DNA from: Bizionia myxarmorum | GTDB lineage: Bacteria > Bacteroidota > Bacteroidia > Flavobacteriales > Flavobacteriaceae | Direction of reading: 5' to 3' | NCBI RefSeq assembly: GCF_008086205.1 | Contig: NZ_VSKK01000001.1 | Location: 310,001-374,000, forward strand | DNA: 64,000 nucleotides | Shown here: piece by piece, positions 7,258-17,536 of the stretch | Numbering within the stretch: the stretch's first letter is position 1 | How the letters are laid out: each line of letters starts with the position of its first letter | Notes under the pieces: model-generated | The model's input: the letters and a program-made list of their open reading frames with translations, nothing else | The model's database searches: none | Told to the model about the DNA's origin: nothing | Program-made: the position numbers and the translations under genes

Positions 7258-8231
7258 TATACATTTCTATTCATTAATTGTTGCCCAAAAGTTTTAAGAA
7301 GTAACTTTTTTTCTTCGGAAACGTGTAAGCCTTCCAAAATATCAAAGGCTTTAAGCGTGTATTCTTCTATAACTTTTCTTGTAGCTAAACTAGCTCCGGA
7401 AGCATCAAAAACCTCTTTTATGGTCTCAATTTTTCCCGTCTGGTCTGAAGGTTTTAAACTATATAAATGTAAAAGTTGTTGCTTTTCTTCAGCATTTGAA
7501 AACTCCAATGCTTTTAAATACAAATAGGTTTTTTTATTTTCTATAATATCGCCTCCCACTTGTTTTCCAAAGGTTTCAGGATCGCCAAAAGCATCTAAAT
7601 AATCATCTTGTAACTGAAATGCAATACCTAAATTTTTACCAAATTCATAAATATTTAAAATATCATCTTGAGACGCTTTGGCCACAATAGCTCCCATTTC
7701 CATAGCTGCACCAACTAGAACTGCTGTTTTATACTCAATCATTTTTAAATATTCTGAAATAGAAACATCATCTCTACTTTCAAAATCCACATCGTATTGT
7801 TGGCCTTCACAAACCTGCAAAGCTGTTTTGCTAAATAATTGAGCTAAAGCTTGAAAGGTGGTAGCATCATAGTTTTCAAATAATTGGTATGCCATAATGA
7901 GCATAGCGTCACCAGAAAGAATTCCGGTGTTTATATCCCATTTTTCATGAACTGTTTCTTGTCCACGACGCAAAGGTGCATCATCCATAATATCATCATG
8001 AACCAAGGAAAAGTTATGAAACACCTCAATACTTAAGGCCGCATTTAAAGCCTTTTTGTGATCACAATCAAAAATATCGGCCGCCATCAAGGTTAAAACG
8101 GGACGTAAGCGTTTTCCGCCTAATTGTAGAATATAATTAATAGGTTGATATAAAGATTGCGGCTCTTTGTCTTGGATGTAACCATCTAAGTAATCCACAA
8201 AGGCTTGTTGATAAAATGGTATGTTTTGCAT
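7257..8231 (-). CDS. Polyprenyl (trans-prenyl) diphosphate synthase
   Basis: A 324-residue class I trans-prenyltransferase that condenses isopentenyl diphosphate onto allylic diphosphates. The first Asp-rich motif is HDDIMDDAPLRRG (near residue 80) and the second is QLQDDYLDAFGD (near 200); GGKRLRP binds the diphosphate. The chain length of the product cannot be read safely; supply of farnesyl/geranylgeranyl units or the menaquinone side chain is plausible. Translation probably begins at the 5' end of the mRNA, because the -7 box ends five bases before the ATG. Confidence 0.9.
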   Translation of the reverse strand: MQNIPFYQQAFVDYLDGYIQDKEPQSLYQPINYILQLGGKRLRPVLTLMAADIFDCDHKKALNAALSIEVFHNFSLVHDDIMDDAPLRRGQETVHEKWDINTGILSGDAMLIMAYQLFENYDATTFQALAQLFSKTALQVCEGQQYDVDFESRDDVSISEYLKMIEYKTAVLVGAAMEMGAIVAKASQDDILNIYEFGKNLGIAFQLQDDYLDAFGDPETFGKQVGGDIIENKKTYLYLKALEFSNAEEKQQLLHLYSLKPSDQTGKIETIKEVFDASGASLATRKVIEEYTLKAFDILEGLHVSEEKKLLLKTFGQQLMNRNV

Positions 8232-8234
8232 CTG

Positions 8235-8243
8235 GCAAAAATA
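8235..8243 (-). promoter_or_regulatory. -7 element directly in front of the polyprenyl synthase start
   Basis: The minus strand reads TATTTTTGC then CAG then ATG. The last G of the element is four bases from the start codon, so the transcript is predicted to be leaderless. Confidence 0.55.
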
Positions 8244-8304
8244 AGGGAATTGGATTAATATTTACAACAACCTGTGGGCAATAATAAAAAAAGATTAAAA
8301 CTAT

Positions 8305-8346
8305 GGAAACTTTTTAGGTTTTTAAAGTTTCCTAATGTACATTTGC
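8305..8346 (+). promoter_or_regulatory. Palindromic operator and promoter of the TetR-RND operon
   Basis: A perfect nine-base inverted repeat, GGAAACTTT 8305-8313 and AAAGTTTCC 8324-8332, with a ten-base spacer. It lies just upstream of the -7 element TACATTTGC at 8338-8346. The repeat covers the -33 region and is the expected size for a TetR dimer site, so autorepression of the operon is inferred. Confidence 0.7.
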
Positions 8347-8354
8347 ACCCGATT

Positions 8355-8960
8355 ATGAAAGACAAAATACTTAATAACGCAGCAGATCTGTTTTTAAGTT
8401 ACGGCTTTAAAAGCGTAACCATGGACGATATTGCCAATGAAATAGGCGTTTCAAAAAAAACCATATACCAACATTTTGCCACCAAAACCAAATTGGTTCA
8501 AGCGGCTACCATGTATATGTTTACGTTTATTTCGGAAGGTATTGACGGTATTTGTGCCTTAAACAAAAATCCGATTGATGAAATTTTTGAAATTAAAAAA
8601 TTCACCATGACCCATTTAAAGGACGAAAAATCATCACCTCAATACCAACTTAAAAAATATTATCCGAAGATTTTTGAATCTTTAAAAAATAACCAATTCC
8701 ATATTATGCAGGATTGTGTTACTAATAACTTGAAGCGTGGTGTTTCAGAAGGTTTATATCGAAATTCTATAGACATTGAATTTGTTTCGCGCTTATATTT
8801 TAACACCATGATGAGTTTAAAAGACGCCGAATTGTTCCCTGCTGATGATTTCTCCATGCAAACCTTAATGGACAGTTATTTAGAATACCATATACGTGGC
8901 ATTAGTACCGATAAAGGCATTGCCAAATTAAACACCATTTTATTGACCGCTGAAAAATAA
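8355..8960 (+). CDS. TetR/AcrR-family transcriptional regulator
   Basis: A 201-residue regulator with an N-terminal TetR helix-turn-helix (residues 2-50; FKSVTMDDIANEIGVSKKT, IYQHF) and a variable C-terminal ligand domain. The frame remains open to an upstream GTG at 8274, but that extension contains the operator and the -7 element TACATTTGC (8338-8346). The ATG at 8355 is therefore the start, giving a leader of only a few bases. It is followed by TolC, adaptor and RND pump genes, so it most likely represses this efflux operon and is released by a pump substrate. Confidence 0.88.
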   Translation: MKDKILNNAADLFLSYGFKSVTMDDIANEIGVSKKTIYQHFATKTKLVQAATMYMFTFISEGIDGICALNKNPIDEIFEIKKFTMTHLKDEKSSPQYQLKKYYPKIFESLKNNQFHIMQDCVTNNLKRGVSEGLYRNSIDIEFVSRLYFNTMMSLKDAELFPADDFSMQTLMDSYLEYHIRGISTDKGIAKLNTILLTAEK

Positions 8961-8962
8961 AA

Positions 8963-10324
8963 ATGAGACGCATACAAACCATGAAAAATACATCACTTTT
9001 AATATTGAGCTTATTATTCTCTTCTTGGCTATTTGCCCAAGAAACACCAAGTTCTTTCACCTTACAAGAAGCTATAGATTATGCTTTGGCCAATAATCGA
9101 TCGGCAAAAATTGCGCTTATGGATATAGAAGCTGCTAAAAAGCAAAAATGGGAAACTACCGCTACGGGATTACCTCAATTAAATGCTGATGCAGATTATA
9201 CCAATTGGATTAAGCAACAAGTGTCCCTTTTACCAGCTGAATTGGCAGGTGGCACACCAGGAACTTTTGTTCCGGTTAAATTTAGTCCAAAACAAAATAT
9301 GAATGCCACTGCAACTTTAAGTCAGCTAATATTTGATGGGTCTTATTTAGTAGGACTTCAATCGGCTAAAGTATATTTAGAAATCTCTCAAAATGCCAAG
9401 GTAAAAACTGATTTAGAAATTAGAAATGCTGTTATTAACGCTTATGGAAACGTTTTGCTTTCAGAAGAAAATTATGAAATTGTAGTTAAAAACATTGATG
9501 TTCTAGAAAAAAACCTCAACGAAACAACCAAAATTTATGAAAATGGTTTAGGTGAAGAAGAGAGTGTTGACCAATTACAAATTACATTAACGGGTTTAAA
9601 AAACTATTTGAGTAATGTAGAACGCCTAAATGATATTGCTCATAAAATGTTCAATATTACGTTAGGAATTGATTTAAACCAAACGGTTAGTTTAACAGAA
9701 AACCTAGAAGCTCTAACGCTAAAAAACATGTCTTTAGAAATTTTAGGGACTGATGATAATGTTGAAAATAGTATTGATTATCAAATAGCAAAAAACCAAG
9801 AAGAAGCGCAAGAATTACTTTTAAAACTAGAGAAAAGTAAATTTTTACCCACTTTAAGCGCTTTTATAAATGCAGGTTATAGTGGTTACAGTGAAACTTT
9901 TTCATTTGCTAATGAAAATCAAAAATGGTACGGATCCTCATTATTTGGTGCCAATTTAACCATTCCTATTTTTAGTTCAGGAATGCGAAGTGCTGCTACA
10001 CAGCGTGCACAAATAAATTTAGAAATCGCCCAAGTAGAATTAACCGAAACAGAACAACAATTAAAGTTTCAAATTTCAGCTGCAAAAAGTGATTATTTAT
10101 TCGCTATTGAAGAATATGAAAACAAGCGTGAGAATTTAAATTTATCAGAACGCATTGAGCAAAAAAATCAAACTAAATTTTTTGAAGGTATCGCAACTAG
10201 TTTCGATTTAAGACAAGCACAAACGCAACTTTACTCGGCACAACAGGAATATTTACAATCCATGTTTAATGTTATCACGAAAAAATCAGAATTAGAAACC
10301 ATATTAAATACCGTAAAGTATTAA
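8963..10324 (+). CDS. TolC-family outer-membrane efflux protein
   Basis: A 453-residue outer-membrane channel component of a tripartite efflux pump. A Sec signal peptide (SLLILSLLFSSWLFAQ) precedes a mature chain with two long helical OEP repeats, the usual TolC pattern (FTLQEAIDYALANN at the start, QAQTQLYSAQQEYLQS near the end). Two in-frame starts are possible, 8963 and 8981; the second gives the more usual signal peptide MKNTSLLIL. It starts two bases after the TetR stop and precedes the adaptor by 22 bases. Confidence 0.92.
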   Translation: MRRIQTMKNTSLLILSLLFSSWLFAQETPSSFTLQEAIDYALANNRSAKIALMDIEAAKKQKWETTATGLPQLNADADYTNWIKQQVSLLPAELAGGTPGTFVPVKFSPKQNMNATATLSQLIFDGSYLVGLQSAKVYLEISQNAKVKTDLEIRNAVINAYGNVLLSEENYEIVVKNIDVLEKNLNETTKIYENGLGEEESVDQLQITLTGLKNYLSNVERLNDIAHKMFNITLGIDLNQTVSLTENLEALTLKNMSLEILGTDDNVENSIDYQIAKNQEEAQELLLKLEKSKFLPTLSAFINAGYSGYSETFSFANENQKWYGSSLFGANLTIPIFSSGMRSAATQRAQINLEIAQVELTETEQQLKFQISAAKSDYLFAIEEYENKRENLNLSERIEQKNQTKFFEGIATSFDLRQAQTQLYSAQQEYLQSMFNVITKKSELETILNTVKY

Positions 10325-10346
10325 GCCAATCCATCATTATAATCTC

Positions 10347-11543
10347 ATGAAAAATTTAAAAATCCTTTTTATTCTTGCCCTTATTATTTCGTCTTGTGGC
10401 AACAAAGATGAAAAATCGTTTGATGCTGTTTTGGCATCTGGAAATTTAAGCGATTTAAAAGAAAAGCGCAACGAAATAGACAGCAAGCAACAAGCATTGA
10501 ATGAAAAGATTAAGTTGCTTAACGAAAAAATTTCGAAATTAGATACGGTAAGAAAAGTACCATTAATTACAACTTTTACGGCTAAACAAGAAGTTTTTAA
10601 CCACCAATTGGAAATTCAAGGAAACGTAACTACTAAAGATTTATTAGTTATCACGCCGGAATACAATGGTATTTTAACAAAGGTTTACGTTACGGAAGGC
10701 CAAAAAGTTAAAAAAGGACAGCTTTTAGCTAAAATTGATGATGGTGGCTTAAGTCAACAATTTGCACAAGCCGAAATTCAAGCCAATTTAGCTAAAACAA
10801 CTTTTGAACGTCAAAAGCGTTTGTGGGATGAAAATATTGGTAGTGAAATTCAATTTTTGCAAGCTAAATCCGCTTATGAAAGTCAAGCAGAGTCTGTAAA
10901 TCAAATCAGACAGCAAATTTCAAAAACAAGTGTTACGGCGCCATTTTCAGGAACTATTGATGATGTTATGACGGAGCAAGGAACGGTGGTTATGGCAGGA
11001 CAAAGTCAGTTAATGCGTATTGTAAATTTAGACAATATGTATATTGAAACCGATGTTCCAGAACGCTACATAGCCAATGTAATTCGTGGTAAAAAAGTAA
11101 CGGTAGATTTTCCTGTGCTAGGTAAAACCATAGAAACAGAAGTGCGTCAAGCCGGCGATGTGATTAATCCAGCAAACCGAACTTTTAAAGTGGAAGTAAG
11201 TATTCCGAATAAAGAGAAAAGCATTAAACCAAACTTAACAGCGCGACTTAAAATCAACGATTATACCAATGAAAAAGCACTGTTAATTCCACAAAGTATT
11301 ATTTCAGAAAATGCGGAAGGTGAACAATATATTTATGTTATCACCAACAAAAAATCCAATAATGAAGGCGAAGCGAAACGTGTTATTATAAAAACTGGAA
11401 AAACGCAAGGTGACGTGATTGAAGTTTTAGAAGGTCTTGAAGATGGTGCTGAAATTATAGAAGAAGGCGCCAGAAGCGTTAAAGACGGTCAAACCGTTAA
11501 AGTCATTAGCATGCAAACTGAAACCACCAGCACCAACGAATAA
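10347..11543 (+). CDS. RND efflux periplasmic adaptor (membrane fusion) lipoprotein
   Basis: A 398-residue HlyD/AcrA-type adaptor bridging the inner-membrane pump and the TolC channel. The N terminus is a lipoprotein signal with lipobox IISSC at about residue 17. A coiled coil at about 30-65 precedes the barrel-sandwich hybrid (GILTKVYVTEGQKVKKGQLLA, cut here for length, near 110-130), a short helical hairpin, and the beta-barrel and membrane-proximal domains. The extra N-terminal coiled coil before the lipoyl domain is typical of Bacteroidota adaptors. It is the middle gene of the efflux operon. Confidence 0.93.
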   Translation: MKNLKILFILALIISSCGNKDEKSFDAVLASGNLSDLKEKRNEIDSKQQALNEKIKLLNEKISKLDTVRKVPLITTFTAKQEVFNHQLEIQGNVTTKDLLVITPEYNGILTKVYVTEGQKVKKGQLLAKIDDGGLSQQFAQAEIQANLAKTTFERQKRLWDENIGSEIQFLQAKSAYESQAESVNQIRQQISKTSVTAPFSGTIDDVMTEQGTVVMAGQSQLMRIVNLDNMYIETDVPERYIANVIRGKKVTVDFPVLGKTIETEVRQAGDVINPANRTFKVEVSIPNKEKSIKPNLTARLKINDYTNEKALLIPQSIISENAEGEQYIYVITNKKSNNEGEAKRVIIKTGKTQGDVIEVLEGLEDGAEIIEEGARSVKDGQTVKVISMQTETTSTNE

Positions 11544-11554
11544 ACAAATACATC

Positions 11555-14500
11555 ATGACTAAAAAGAAAAAGCAAGTCGATAAAGAATTTGGTTTATCAT
11601 CTTGGGCTATTAATAATAAAACCACGATGTATGTCTTAATCTTGGTGATATTTTATTTGGGTGTTGCGGCATTTTTTGAAATGCCCCGAGAAAGCTTCCC
11701 TGAAGTAAACGAAACCAAGATATATATAAGTTCTATTTACCCAGGAAACACGGCTGAAGATGTTGAAAAACTCATCACCGATCCTTTGGAAGATGAGCTA
11801 AAAACGGTAAGTAATGTGGTTGAAATTACCTCCACATCACAAGAGGATTTTTCCATGATTATTGTGGAATTTGACGAACATATCACCGTCGAACAAGCCA
11901 AACAAAAAGTAAAAGACGAAATAGACACTAAAACGGCAGGCGAAGATTGGCCAATGTCCAATGGTGCAAAGGTAAAACCGGATGTTTTTGAATTGAGCCT
12001 TTCTGAAGAAATGCCCATTTTAAACATTAATATTTCTGGTGATTACACTGTAGAAAAACTGAAAGAATACGCCGAATACCTTCAAGATGAAATTGAAGAT
12101 TTAATTGAAATTAAAAAAGTTGATATTCGTGGCGCTCAAGATAAAGAGGTCGAAGTTGCTGTAGACATCTATAAAATGATGGCGGCTGATGTAACCTTTA
12201 ATGACATTATTAGCGCCATAAATAATGGCAACATTACCATGTCTGCTGGGAACTTAAAAGCAAGTGGTCAGCGTAGAACAATTCGAATTTTAGGAGAAAT
12301 TGAATCGCCTAAAGAACTCGAGAATTTTGTGGTTAAAGCAGAAAAAGGCAACGCCATATATCTTAAAGATGTGGCAACCGTAACATTTCACGAGGAAGAC
12401 AAAACCACTTTTGCTAGAGAATTTGGTGAACCCGTTGTCATGTTAGACGTTAAAAAACGTGCAGGAAAAAACATGGTGGACGCTGCGGAACAAATTCGAG
12501 TCATTGTTCAAAAGGCCATTGATACTGAATTTCCACAAGATTTAAAAGTAACTATCGCTAATGATCAGTCTTCGGTAACCATTGGTCAAGTGGACGATTT
12601 GGTAAACAACATTATTTTTGGTGTTATTTTAGTAGTTGTAGTTCTCATGTTCTTTTTAGGATTCAAAAACGCCATTTTCGTAGGTTTTGCCATTCCAATG
12701 TCCATGTTTATGTCCTTGATGATATTAAACTTATTAGGACATAGTTTAAATACCATGGTTCTTTTCGGACTTATTATGGGTCTGGGAATGCTGGTAGACA
12801 ATGGTATTGTGGTGGTAGAGAACGTGTATCGTCTTATGGATGAAGAAGGCATGAGTCGCATTGAAGCCGCTAAAAAAGGTATTGGTGAAATTGCTTTTCC
12901 TATTATCATTTCAACTGCAACCACAGTTGCCGCATTTATTCCTTTAGGTTTATGGCCAGGAATAATGGGAGAATTCATGATGATTTTACCCATTACGCTC
13001 TCCATTGTTTTAGGTTCGTCTTTATTTGTTGCTGTTCTTTTTAACTCGGTTTTAGTATCGCAGTTTATGAGCACAGAAGACAAGGACATGCCCCTTAAAA
13101 ATATTATTCGCAACACAGCCATTATAGCTGGCATTGGTATTCTGATTGTTATTTTTGGTGGAGACTATCGTGCTTTAGGAACCTTAATGATTTTTACAGC
13201 TATAATGCAATGGGTTTATCGCTTATTCTTGCGTAAGTGGGCAAACAGTTTTCAAACTAAAACGTTAGTAAGGTTGGAGCGTTGGTATGAAAATCAGTTG
13301 CGTTGGGCTTTAGCTGGATGGAAACCTTATATAATTACAATAGGAACATTTCTACTTTTAGTTCTAGCGTTTGTAGCGTTTGGGATATCATTATCTACGC
13401 AACGAACGGAAATTGAATTTTTCCCAGATAACGACCCGAACCAAATTATTGTGTATATCGAATATCCGCAAGGAACCGCTATTGAGAAAACAAATGCCAT
13501 TACCCAAGAAATTGAAAAACGTGTTTACTCGGTTGTTAATGATGAACAATATAAAGATGGCGATTATAATTTCTTGGTAGAAAGTGCCGTTTCTCAAGTT
13601 GGTGAAGGTGCTGGAAATCCAAGAGCAGATAGTGGCTCATCAGCTGAAATGCCCCATAAAGCTAAAATTACAGCTTCCATGCGGGAATATAAATTCCGTC
13701 GTGGTGCCGATAGTGAATTATTACGTCAAAAAGTTCAAGAAGCATTAGTGGGCATTTATCCAGGTGTTCTTATTTCCGTTGAAAAAGATGCAAATGGACC
13801 ACCAACAGGGTCGCCAATCAACATTGAAATTGAAGGAGACAATTATGATGAGTTGATTAACACTGCCGAAAATATGCGGGAATATATCAACACTAAAAAC
13901 ATTGCCGGGATTGATGAATTGAAAATTGATGTAAACAAAGATAAGCCATCTATGCGCGTCATTATTGACCGCGAGAAAGCAGGTGAATTAGGAATTACTA
14001 CTTCTCAAATTGGTCAGCAATTACGAAATTCTATTTTTGGTGCCAAAGCTGGAATTTATAAGGAAGATGGTGACGATTTTGATATTTACGTTCGTTTCAA
14101 TGAAGAAAATCGCTATAATACCAGCGCTTTATTTAATCAAAATATTACATTCAGAGATAACACAGGACAGATGAAAAGTGTCCCTGTTTCCGCAGTTGCC
14201 AAACACGAAAACAACTCTGGTTTTAGCGCTATTAAGCACAAAAACACACGTCGTGTTGTTACGGTATATTCAGCTTTATCACCTGGATTTATTGATGCTG
14301 GTGCTATTATAGCTCAAATTCAAAATGAAATGAAAAGCTATAAAGGTATCCCAGATATGATTACAGTGGATTATACTGGTCAAATTGAAGAACAAAAAAA
14401 GCAACAAGATTTTTTAAATGGTGCTTTATTAACTGGTTTAGGTTTAATATTTTTCATCTTAATATTTCAATTTAATTCGGTTTCCAAGCCTACCATTATC

Positions 14501-15034
14501 ATGTTGGCTATTCTTTTAAGTTTCATTGGTGTATTTGGCGGTATTGTTATAACGGGAAGTTCATTCGTTATTATGATGACTATGGTCGGTATTATTTCGC
14601 TGGCTGGAATTGTGGTAAATAATGGTGTGGTTTTACTGGATTATGCCCAATTACTTATAGATAGGAAAAAGAATGATTTAGATTTAGAGGAACGCGATTA
14701 TTTAACACAAGAGGATTTATTTGAAAGTATTGTAAGAGCTGGAAAAGCACGTTTACGCCCTGTTTTATTGACCGCCATTACCACTATTTTAGGATTGATT
14801 CCGTTGGCTATTGGTTTAAATATTAATTTTTTCACGTTATTTAGTGAATTGAATCCAAATATTTACATGGGTGGAGACAACGTTGTTTTCTGGGGACCTT
14901 TAGCATGGACCGTTATTTACGGACTTTTAGTAGCAACCTTTTTAACGCTTATTGTTGTGCCCGTACTATTCTTTTTATCCATGCAATTAAAAATGTGGTT
15001 TAGAAGAAAAACATCAAAAACAGAAAGTATTTAA
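11555..15034 (+). CDS. RND-family efflux pump permease
   Basis: A 1159-residue inner-membrane proton-driven transporter of the AcrB/MexB superfamily. The first helix (TTMYVLILVIFYLGVAAFF) is followed by a large periplasmic loop with the porter motif (YPGNTAEDVEKLITDPLE). Two blocks of helices then follow, the first including the GLIMGLGMLVDNGIVVVEN proton-relay helix and the second GIISLAGIVVNNGVVLLDY. It is longer than AcrB (1049). Substrates are unknown; drugs, bile-like compounds or metals are all possible. It is the last gene of the TetR-controlled operon and ends before a strong terminator. Confidence 0.95.
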   Translation: MTKKKKQVDKEFGLSSWAINNKTTMYVLILVIFYLGVAAFFEMPRESFPEVNETKIYISSIYPGNTAEDVEKLITDPLEDELKTVSNVVEITSTSQEDFSMIIVEFDEHITVEQAKQKVKDEIDTKTAGEDWPMSNGAKVKPDVFELSLSEEMPILNINISGDYTVEKLKEYAEYLQDEIEDLIEIKKVDIRGAQDKEVEVAVDIYKMMAADVTFNDIISAINNGNITMSAGNLKASGQRRTIRILGEIESPKELENFVVKAEKGNAIYLKDVATVTFHEEDKTTFAREFGEPVVMLDVKKRAGKNMVDAAEQIRVIVQKAIDTEFPQDLKVTIANDQSSVTIGQVDDLVNNIIFGVILVVVVLMFFLGFKNAIFVGFAIPMSMFMSLMILNLLGHSLNTMVLFGLIMGLGMLVDNGIVVVENVYRLMDEEGMSRIEAAKKGIGEIAFPIIISTATTVAAFIPLGLWPGIMGEFMMILPITLSIVLGSSLFVAVLFNSVLVSQFMSTEDKDMPLKNIIRNTAIIAGIGILIVIFGGDYRALGTLMIFTAIMQWVYRLFLRKWANSFQTKTLVRLERWYENQLRWALAGWKPYIITIGTFLLLVLAFVAFGISLSTQRTEIEFFPDNDPNQIIVYIEYPQGTAIEKTNAITQEIEKRVYSVVNDEQYKDGDYNFLVESAVSQVGEGAGNPRADSGSSAEMPHKAKITASMREYKFRRGADSELLRQKVQEALVGIYPGVLISVEKDANGPPTGSPINIEIEGDNYDELINTAENMREYINTKNIAGIDELKIDVNKDKPSMRVIIDREKAGELGITTSQIGQQLRNSIFGAKAGIYKEDGDDFDIYVRFNEENRYNTSALFNQNITFRDNTGQMKSVPVSAVAKHENNSGFSAIKHKNTRRVVTVYSALSPGFIDAGAIIAQIQNEMKSYKGIPDMITVDYTGQIEEQKKQQDFLNGALLTGLGLIFFILIFQFNSVSKPTIIMLAILLSFIGVFGGIVITGSSFVIMMTMVGIISLAGIVVNNGVVLLDYAQLLIDRKKNDLDLEERDYLTQEDLFESIVRAGKARLRPVLLTAITTILGLIPLAIGLNINFFTLFSELNPNIYMGGDNVVFWGPLAWTVIYGLLVATFLTLIVVPVLFFLSMQLKMWFRRKTSKTESI

Positions 15035-15080
15035 AGCCAATTCTTATACCCTCAAGATAAAAGATTGGCTAATAGCGAGA

Positions 15081-15107
15081 AGCCTCAACAAATGTTGAGG
15101 CTTTTTT
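15081..15107 (+). terminator. Terminator of the RND operon
   Basis: Ten-base stem AGCCTCAACA 15081-15090 and TGTTGAGGCT 15093-15102, then a T run, directly after the RND pump gene. Confidence 0.85.
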
Positions 15108-15130
15108 ATTTAATAATCGGTTAACTTCCT

Positions 15131-15139
15131 TAAATTTGC
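15131..15139 (+). promoter_or_regulatory. -7 element of the aspS promoter
   Basis: TAAATTTGC matches TAnnTTTG exactly and lies 37 bases before the aspS ATG. The same TAAATTTGCACC string precedes prs at 62243. Confidence 0.6.
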
Positions 15140-15176
15140 ACCCGCATATAACGTTTAGTTATAAAAACACAAAATT

Positions 15177-16931
15177 ATGTACAGAAGTCACACCTGTGGT
15201 GAATTACGAGCATCACACATCAATACTGAAATTACCCTTTCTGGTTGGGTACAAAAATCACGCGATAAAGGTTTTATTGTTTGGGTAGATTTACGCGACC
15301 GTTATGGTATTACGCAACTTGTTTTTGATGAAGAGCGCACACCGAAGGACATGATGGAAAAAGCTCAAAAATTGGGTCGTGAATTTGTAATTCAGGTGAC
15401 TGGAACCGTTATTGAACGCGCTTCTAAAAACATGAATCTTCAAACAGGTGATATTGAAATATTAGTTTCCAAACTGGATATTTTAAATGAATCTTTATTA
15501 CCACCCTTTACTATTGAAGATAAAACGGATGGTGGCGAAGATATCCGTATGAAATATCGCTATTTGGATATTAGACGTAATCCGGTAAAAAATAATTTAA
15601 TTTTCCGTCATAAAGTTACACAGGAAGTTAGAAACTACTTATCAAAAGAAGGTTTTATAGAAGTTGAAACGCCTTATTTAATCAAATCGACTCCTGAAGG
15701 CGCAAGGGATTTTGTGGTGCCTTCTAGAATGAATGAAGGTCAATTTTACGCGCTTCCACAGTCTCCTCAAACTTTTAAGCAATTGCTGATGGTTGGTGGC
15801 ATGGACAAGTATTTTCAAATTGCAAAATGCTTTAGAGATGAAGATTTACGCGCAGACAGACAGCCAGAATTCACGCAAATTGACTGCGAAATGGCATTTG
15901 TTGAACAAGAAGATATTTTAAACGCTTTTGAAGGTTTAACCAGACATCTTTTAAAAGAAGTAAATGGTGTTGAAATTTCAGAATTCCCAAGAATGCTCTA
16001 TGATGACGCCATGCGTTTATACGGAAACGACAAACCAGATATTCGTTTTGGGATGAAATTTGGCGAGTTGAATGATGTAGCACAACATAAAGATTTCGGC
16101 GTATTTAATGATGCTGAACTAGTTATTGGTTTCGCAGTTCCTGGCGGAAACGCTTATACTAGAAAAGAAATTGACCAATTAATTGATTGGGTTAAACGTC
16201 CACAAGTTGGTGCTTTAGGCATGATTTATTCGCGTTGTAATGACGACGGAACCTACAAATCTTCTGTAGATAAATTCTACGACCAAGACGATTTAGCCAA
16301 ATGGGCGGAAAAAACGGGCGCCAAAGCCGGCGATTTAGTTTGTGTACTTTCGGGGCCTACAAATAAAGTGCGTGCACAATTAAGTGCTTTGCGTATGGAA
16401 TTAGCAGAACGTTTAGGTTTACGAAAACCAGACGAGTTTGCACCGCTTTGGGTTATGGATTTCCCGCTTTTAGAATGGGACGAAGAGACAGAACGTTTCC
16501 ACGCCATGCACCATCCATTTACATCACCTAAACCAGGCCAGTTGGAATTATTAAAAACCAATCCAGCAGAAGTAAAAGCCAATGCTTACGATTTAGTTTT
16601 AAACGGAAACGAAATTGGCGGTGGATCTATTCGTATTCACGATAAAAATACCCAAGCTTTAATGTTTGATTATTTAGGTTTTACGGAAGAAGAAGCAAAA
16701 GCACAATTCGGTTTCTTAATGGATGCCTTCCAATATGGTGCACCACCACACGGCGGTTTAGCTTTTGGGTTAGACAGATTAGTTGCTATTTTGCATGGTA
16801 AGGAAACAATTCGCGATTTTATTGCCTTCCCTAAAAACAATTCAGGTCGCGATGTAATGATAGATGCACCAGCACCATTAGACGATAAACAACTCCAAGA
16901 ATTAAGTTTAAAGCTTAATTTAAAATCATAA
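15177..16931 (+). CDS. aspS: Aspartyl-tRNA synthetase
   Basis: A 584-residue class IIb synthetase that charges tRNA-Asp. The N-terminal OB fold (1-105; [20 protein letters not shown]) binds the anticodon. The catalytic core has motif 2 ([19 protein letters not shown]) and motif 3 ([13 protein letters not shown]). The GAD insertion of bacterial enzymes lies at about 280-410. Length is normal. It stands alone between two terminators. Confidence 0.98.
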   Translation: MYRSHTCGELRASHINTEITLSGWVQKSRDKGFIVWVDLRDRYGITQLVFDEERTPKDMMEKAQKLGREFVIQVTGTVIERASKNMNLQTGDIEILVSKLDILNESLLPPFTIEDKTDGGEDIRMKYRYLDIRRNPVKNNLIFRHKVTQEVRNYLSKEGFIEVETPYLIKSTPEGARDFVVPSRMNEGQFYALPQSPQTFKQLLMVGGMDKYFQIAKCFRDEDLRADRQPEFTQIDCEMAFVEQEDILNAFEGLTRHLLKEVNGVEISEFPRMLYDDAMRLYGNDKPDIRFGMKFGELNDVAQHKDFGVFNDAELVIGFAVPGGNAYTRKEIDQLIDWVKRPQVGALGMIYSRCNDDGTYKSSVDKFYDQDDLAKWAEKTGAKAGDLVCVLSGPTNKVRAQLSALRMELAERLGLRKPDEFAPLWVMDFPLLEWDEETERFHAMHHPFTSPKPGQLELLKTNPAEVKANAYDLVLNGNEIGGGSIRIHDKNTQALMFDYLGFTEEEAKAQFGFLMDAFQYGAPPHGGLAFGLDRLVAILHGKETIRDFIAFPKNNSGRDVMIDAPAPLDDKQLQELSLKLNLKS

Positions 16932-16941
16932 AAATTTAAAA

Positions 16942-16973
16942 TTTGTCCCAATTGTTATTGGGACAAAATTTTT
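16942..16973 (+). terminator. Terminator of aspS
   Basis: Eleven-base stem TTTGTCCCAAT 16942-16952 and ATTGGGACAAA 16957-16967 with loop TGTT and a T run. Confidence 0.85.
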
Positions 16974-16987
16974 AGTAGCTTTAGATA

Positions 16988-17536
16988 ATGAAGTGGAAAC
17001 GGTTTTTTAAAATTTTTCTATATATCATTTTAGGGTTAACAGTTGTTCTGTTCGCACTATATGGTTATGCCTATTATGTATTTTACTACAAGTTTGTGCC
17101 AGAAGAAAAATACACGCGTTCCGTTGAATATATAGATCCGGAAACAGCCTTATTAAACGAGGGTTTTAAAGTATGCGATGAAAATTATATTCTTCAATAC
17201 TACAATCCTGAACGCGCCACTTATAGTAAAGGTAAAAATGGTTTGCGAGACTTTATTCTTTCAAATTATAAGAACAATAACTACAAAGACTCCGGGTATT
17301 TAAATATACGTTTTGTAATTAATTGCAAAGGGGAAGCGGGTCGATATGTGATTCATGAAAACGATTTGGATTTAAAACCTAAAGCTTTCAATAAAGATTT
17401 AGTGGATCAGTTATTTCAACTAACAACAGAGCTTAAAACTTGGAACCCAAATTATCTGTATGATGATTATCGGGATTCCTATATGTATATATCTTATAGA
17501 ATAGAAAATGGCAAGATTACTGAAATTATCCCTTAA
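16988..17536 (+). CDS. Membrane-anchored TonB C-terminal-like protein
   Basis: A 182-residue protein with one N-terminal helix (about 8-31, FLYIILGLTVVLFALYGYAYY) and a periplasmic domain. The pattern NIRFVINCKGEAGRYVI followed by a helix and WNPNYLYDDYRDSYMYISYRI resembles the C-terminal domain of TonB-like energy transducers. It lacks the long Pro-rich spacer and clear partners (ExbB/ExbD) of a true TonB, so a working energy transducer is doubtful. It overlaps the next gene by 29 bases and is probably co-transcribed with it and the ClC gene. Confidence 0.7.
   Translation: MKWKRFFKIFLYIILGLTVVLFALYGYAYYVFYYKFVPEEKYTRSVEYIDPETALLNEGFKVCDENYILQYYNPERATYSKGKNGLRDFILSNYKNNNYKDSGYLNIRFVINCKGEAGRYVIHENDLDLKPKAFNKDLVDQLFQLTTELKTWNPNYLYDDYRDSYMYISYRIENGKITEIIP

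Noticed and set aside
12586-13134. A 182-codon open frame opposite the RND pump gene
   Set aside because: Antisense to a long membrane-protein gene of biased composition; no start context and no recognisable protein.
16988-17536. Reading this protein as a true TonB
   Set aside because: It lacks the long proline-rich spacer and ExbB/ExbD neighbours; only the C-terminal fold looks TonB-like.
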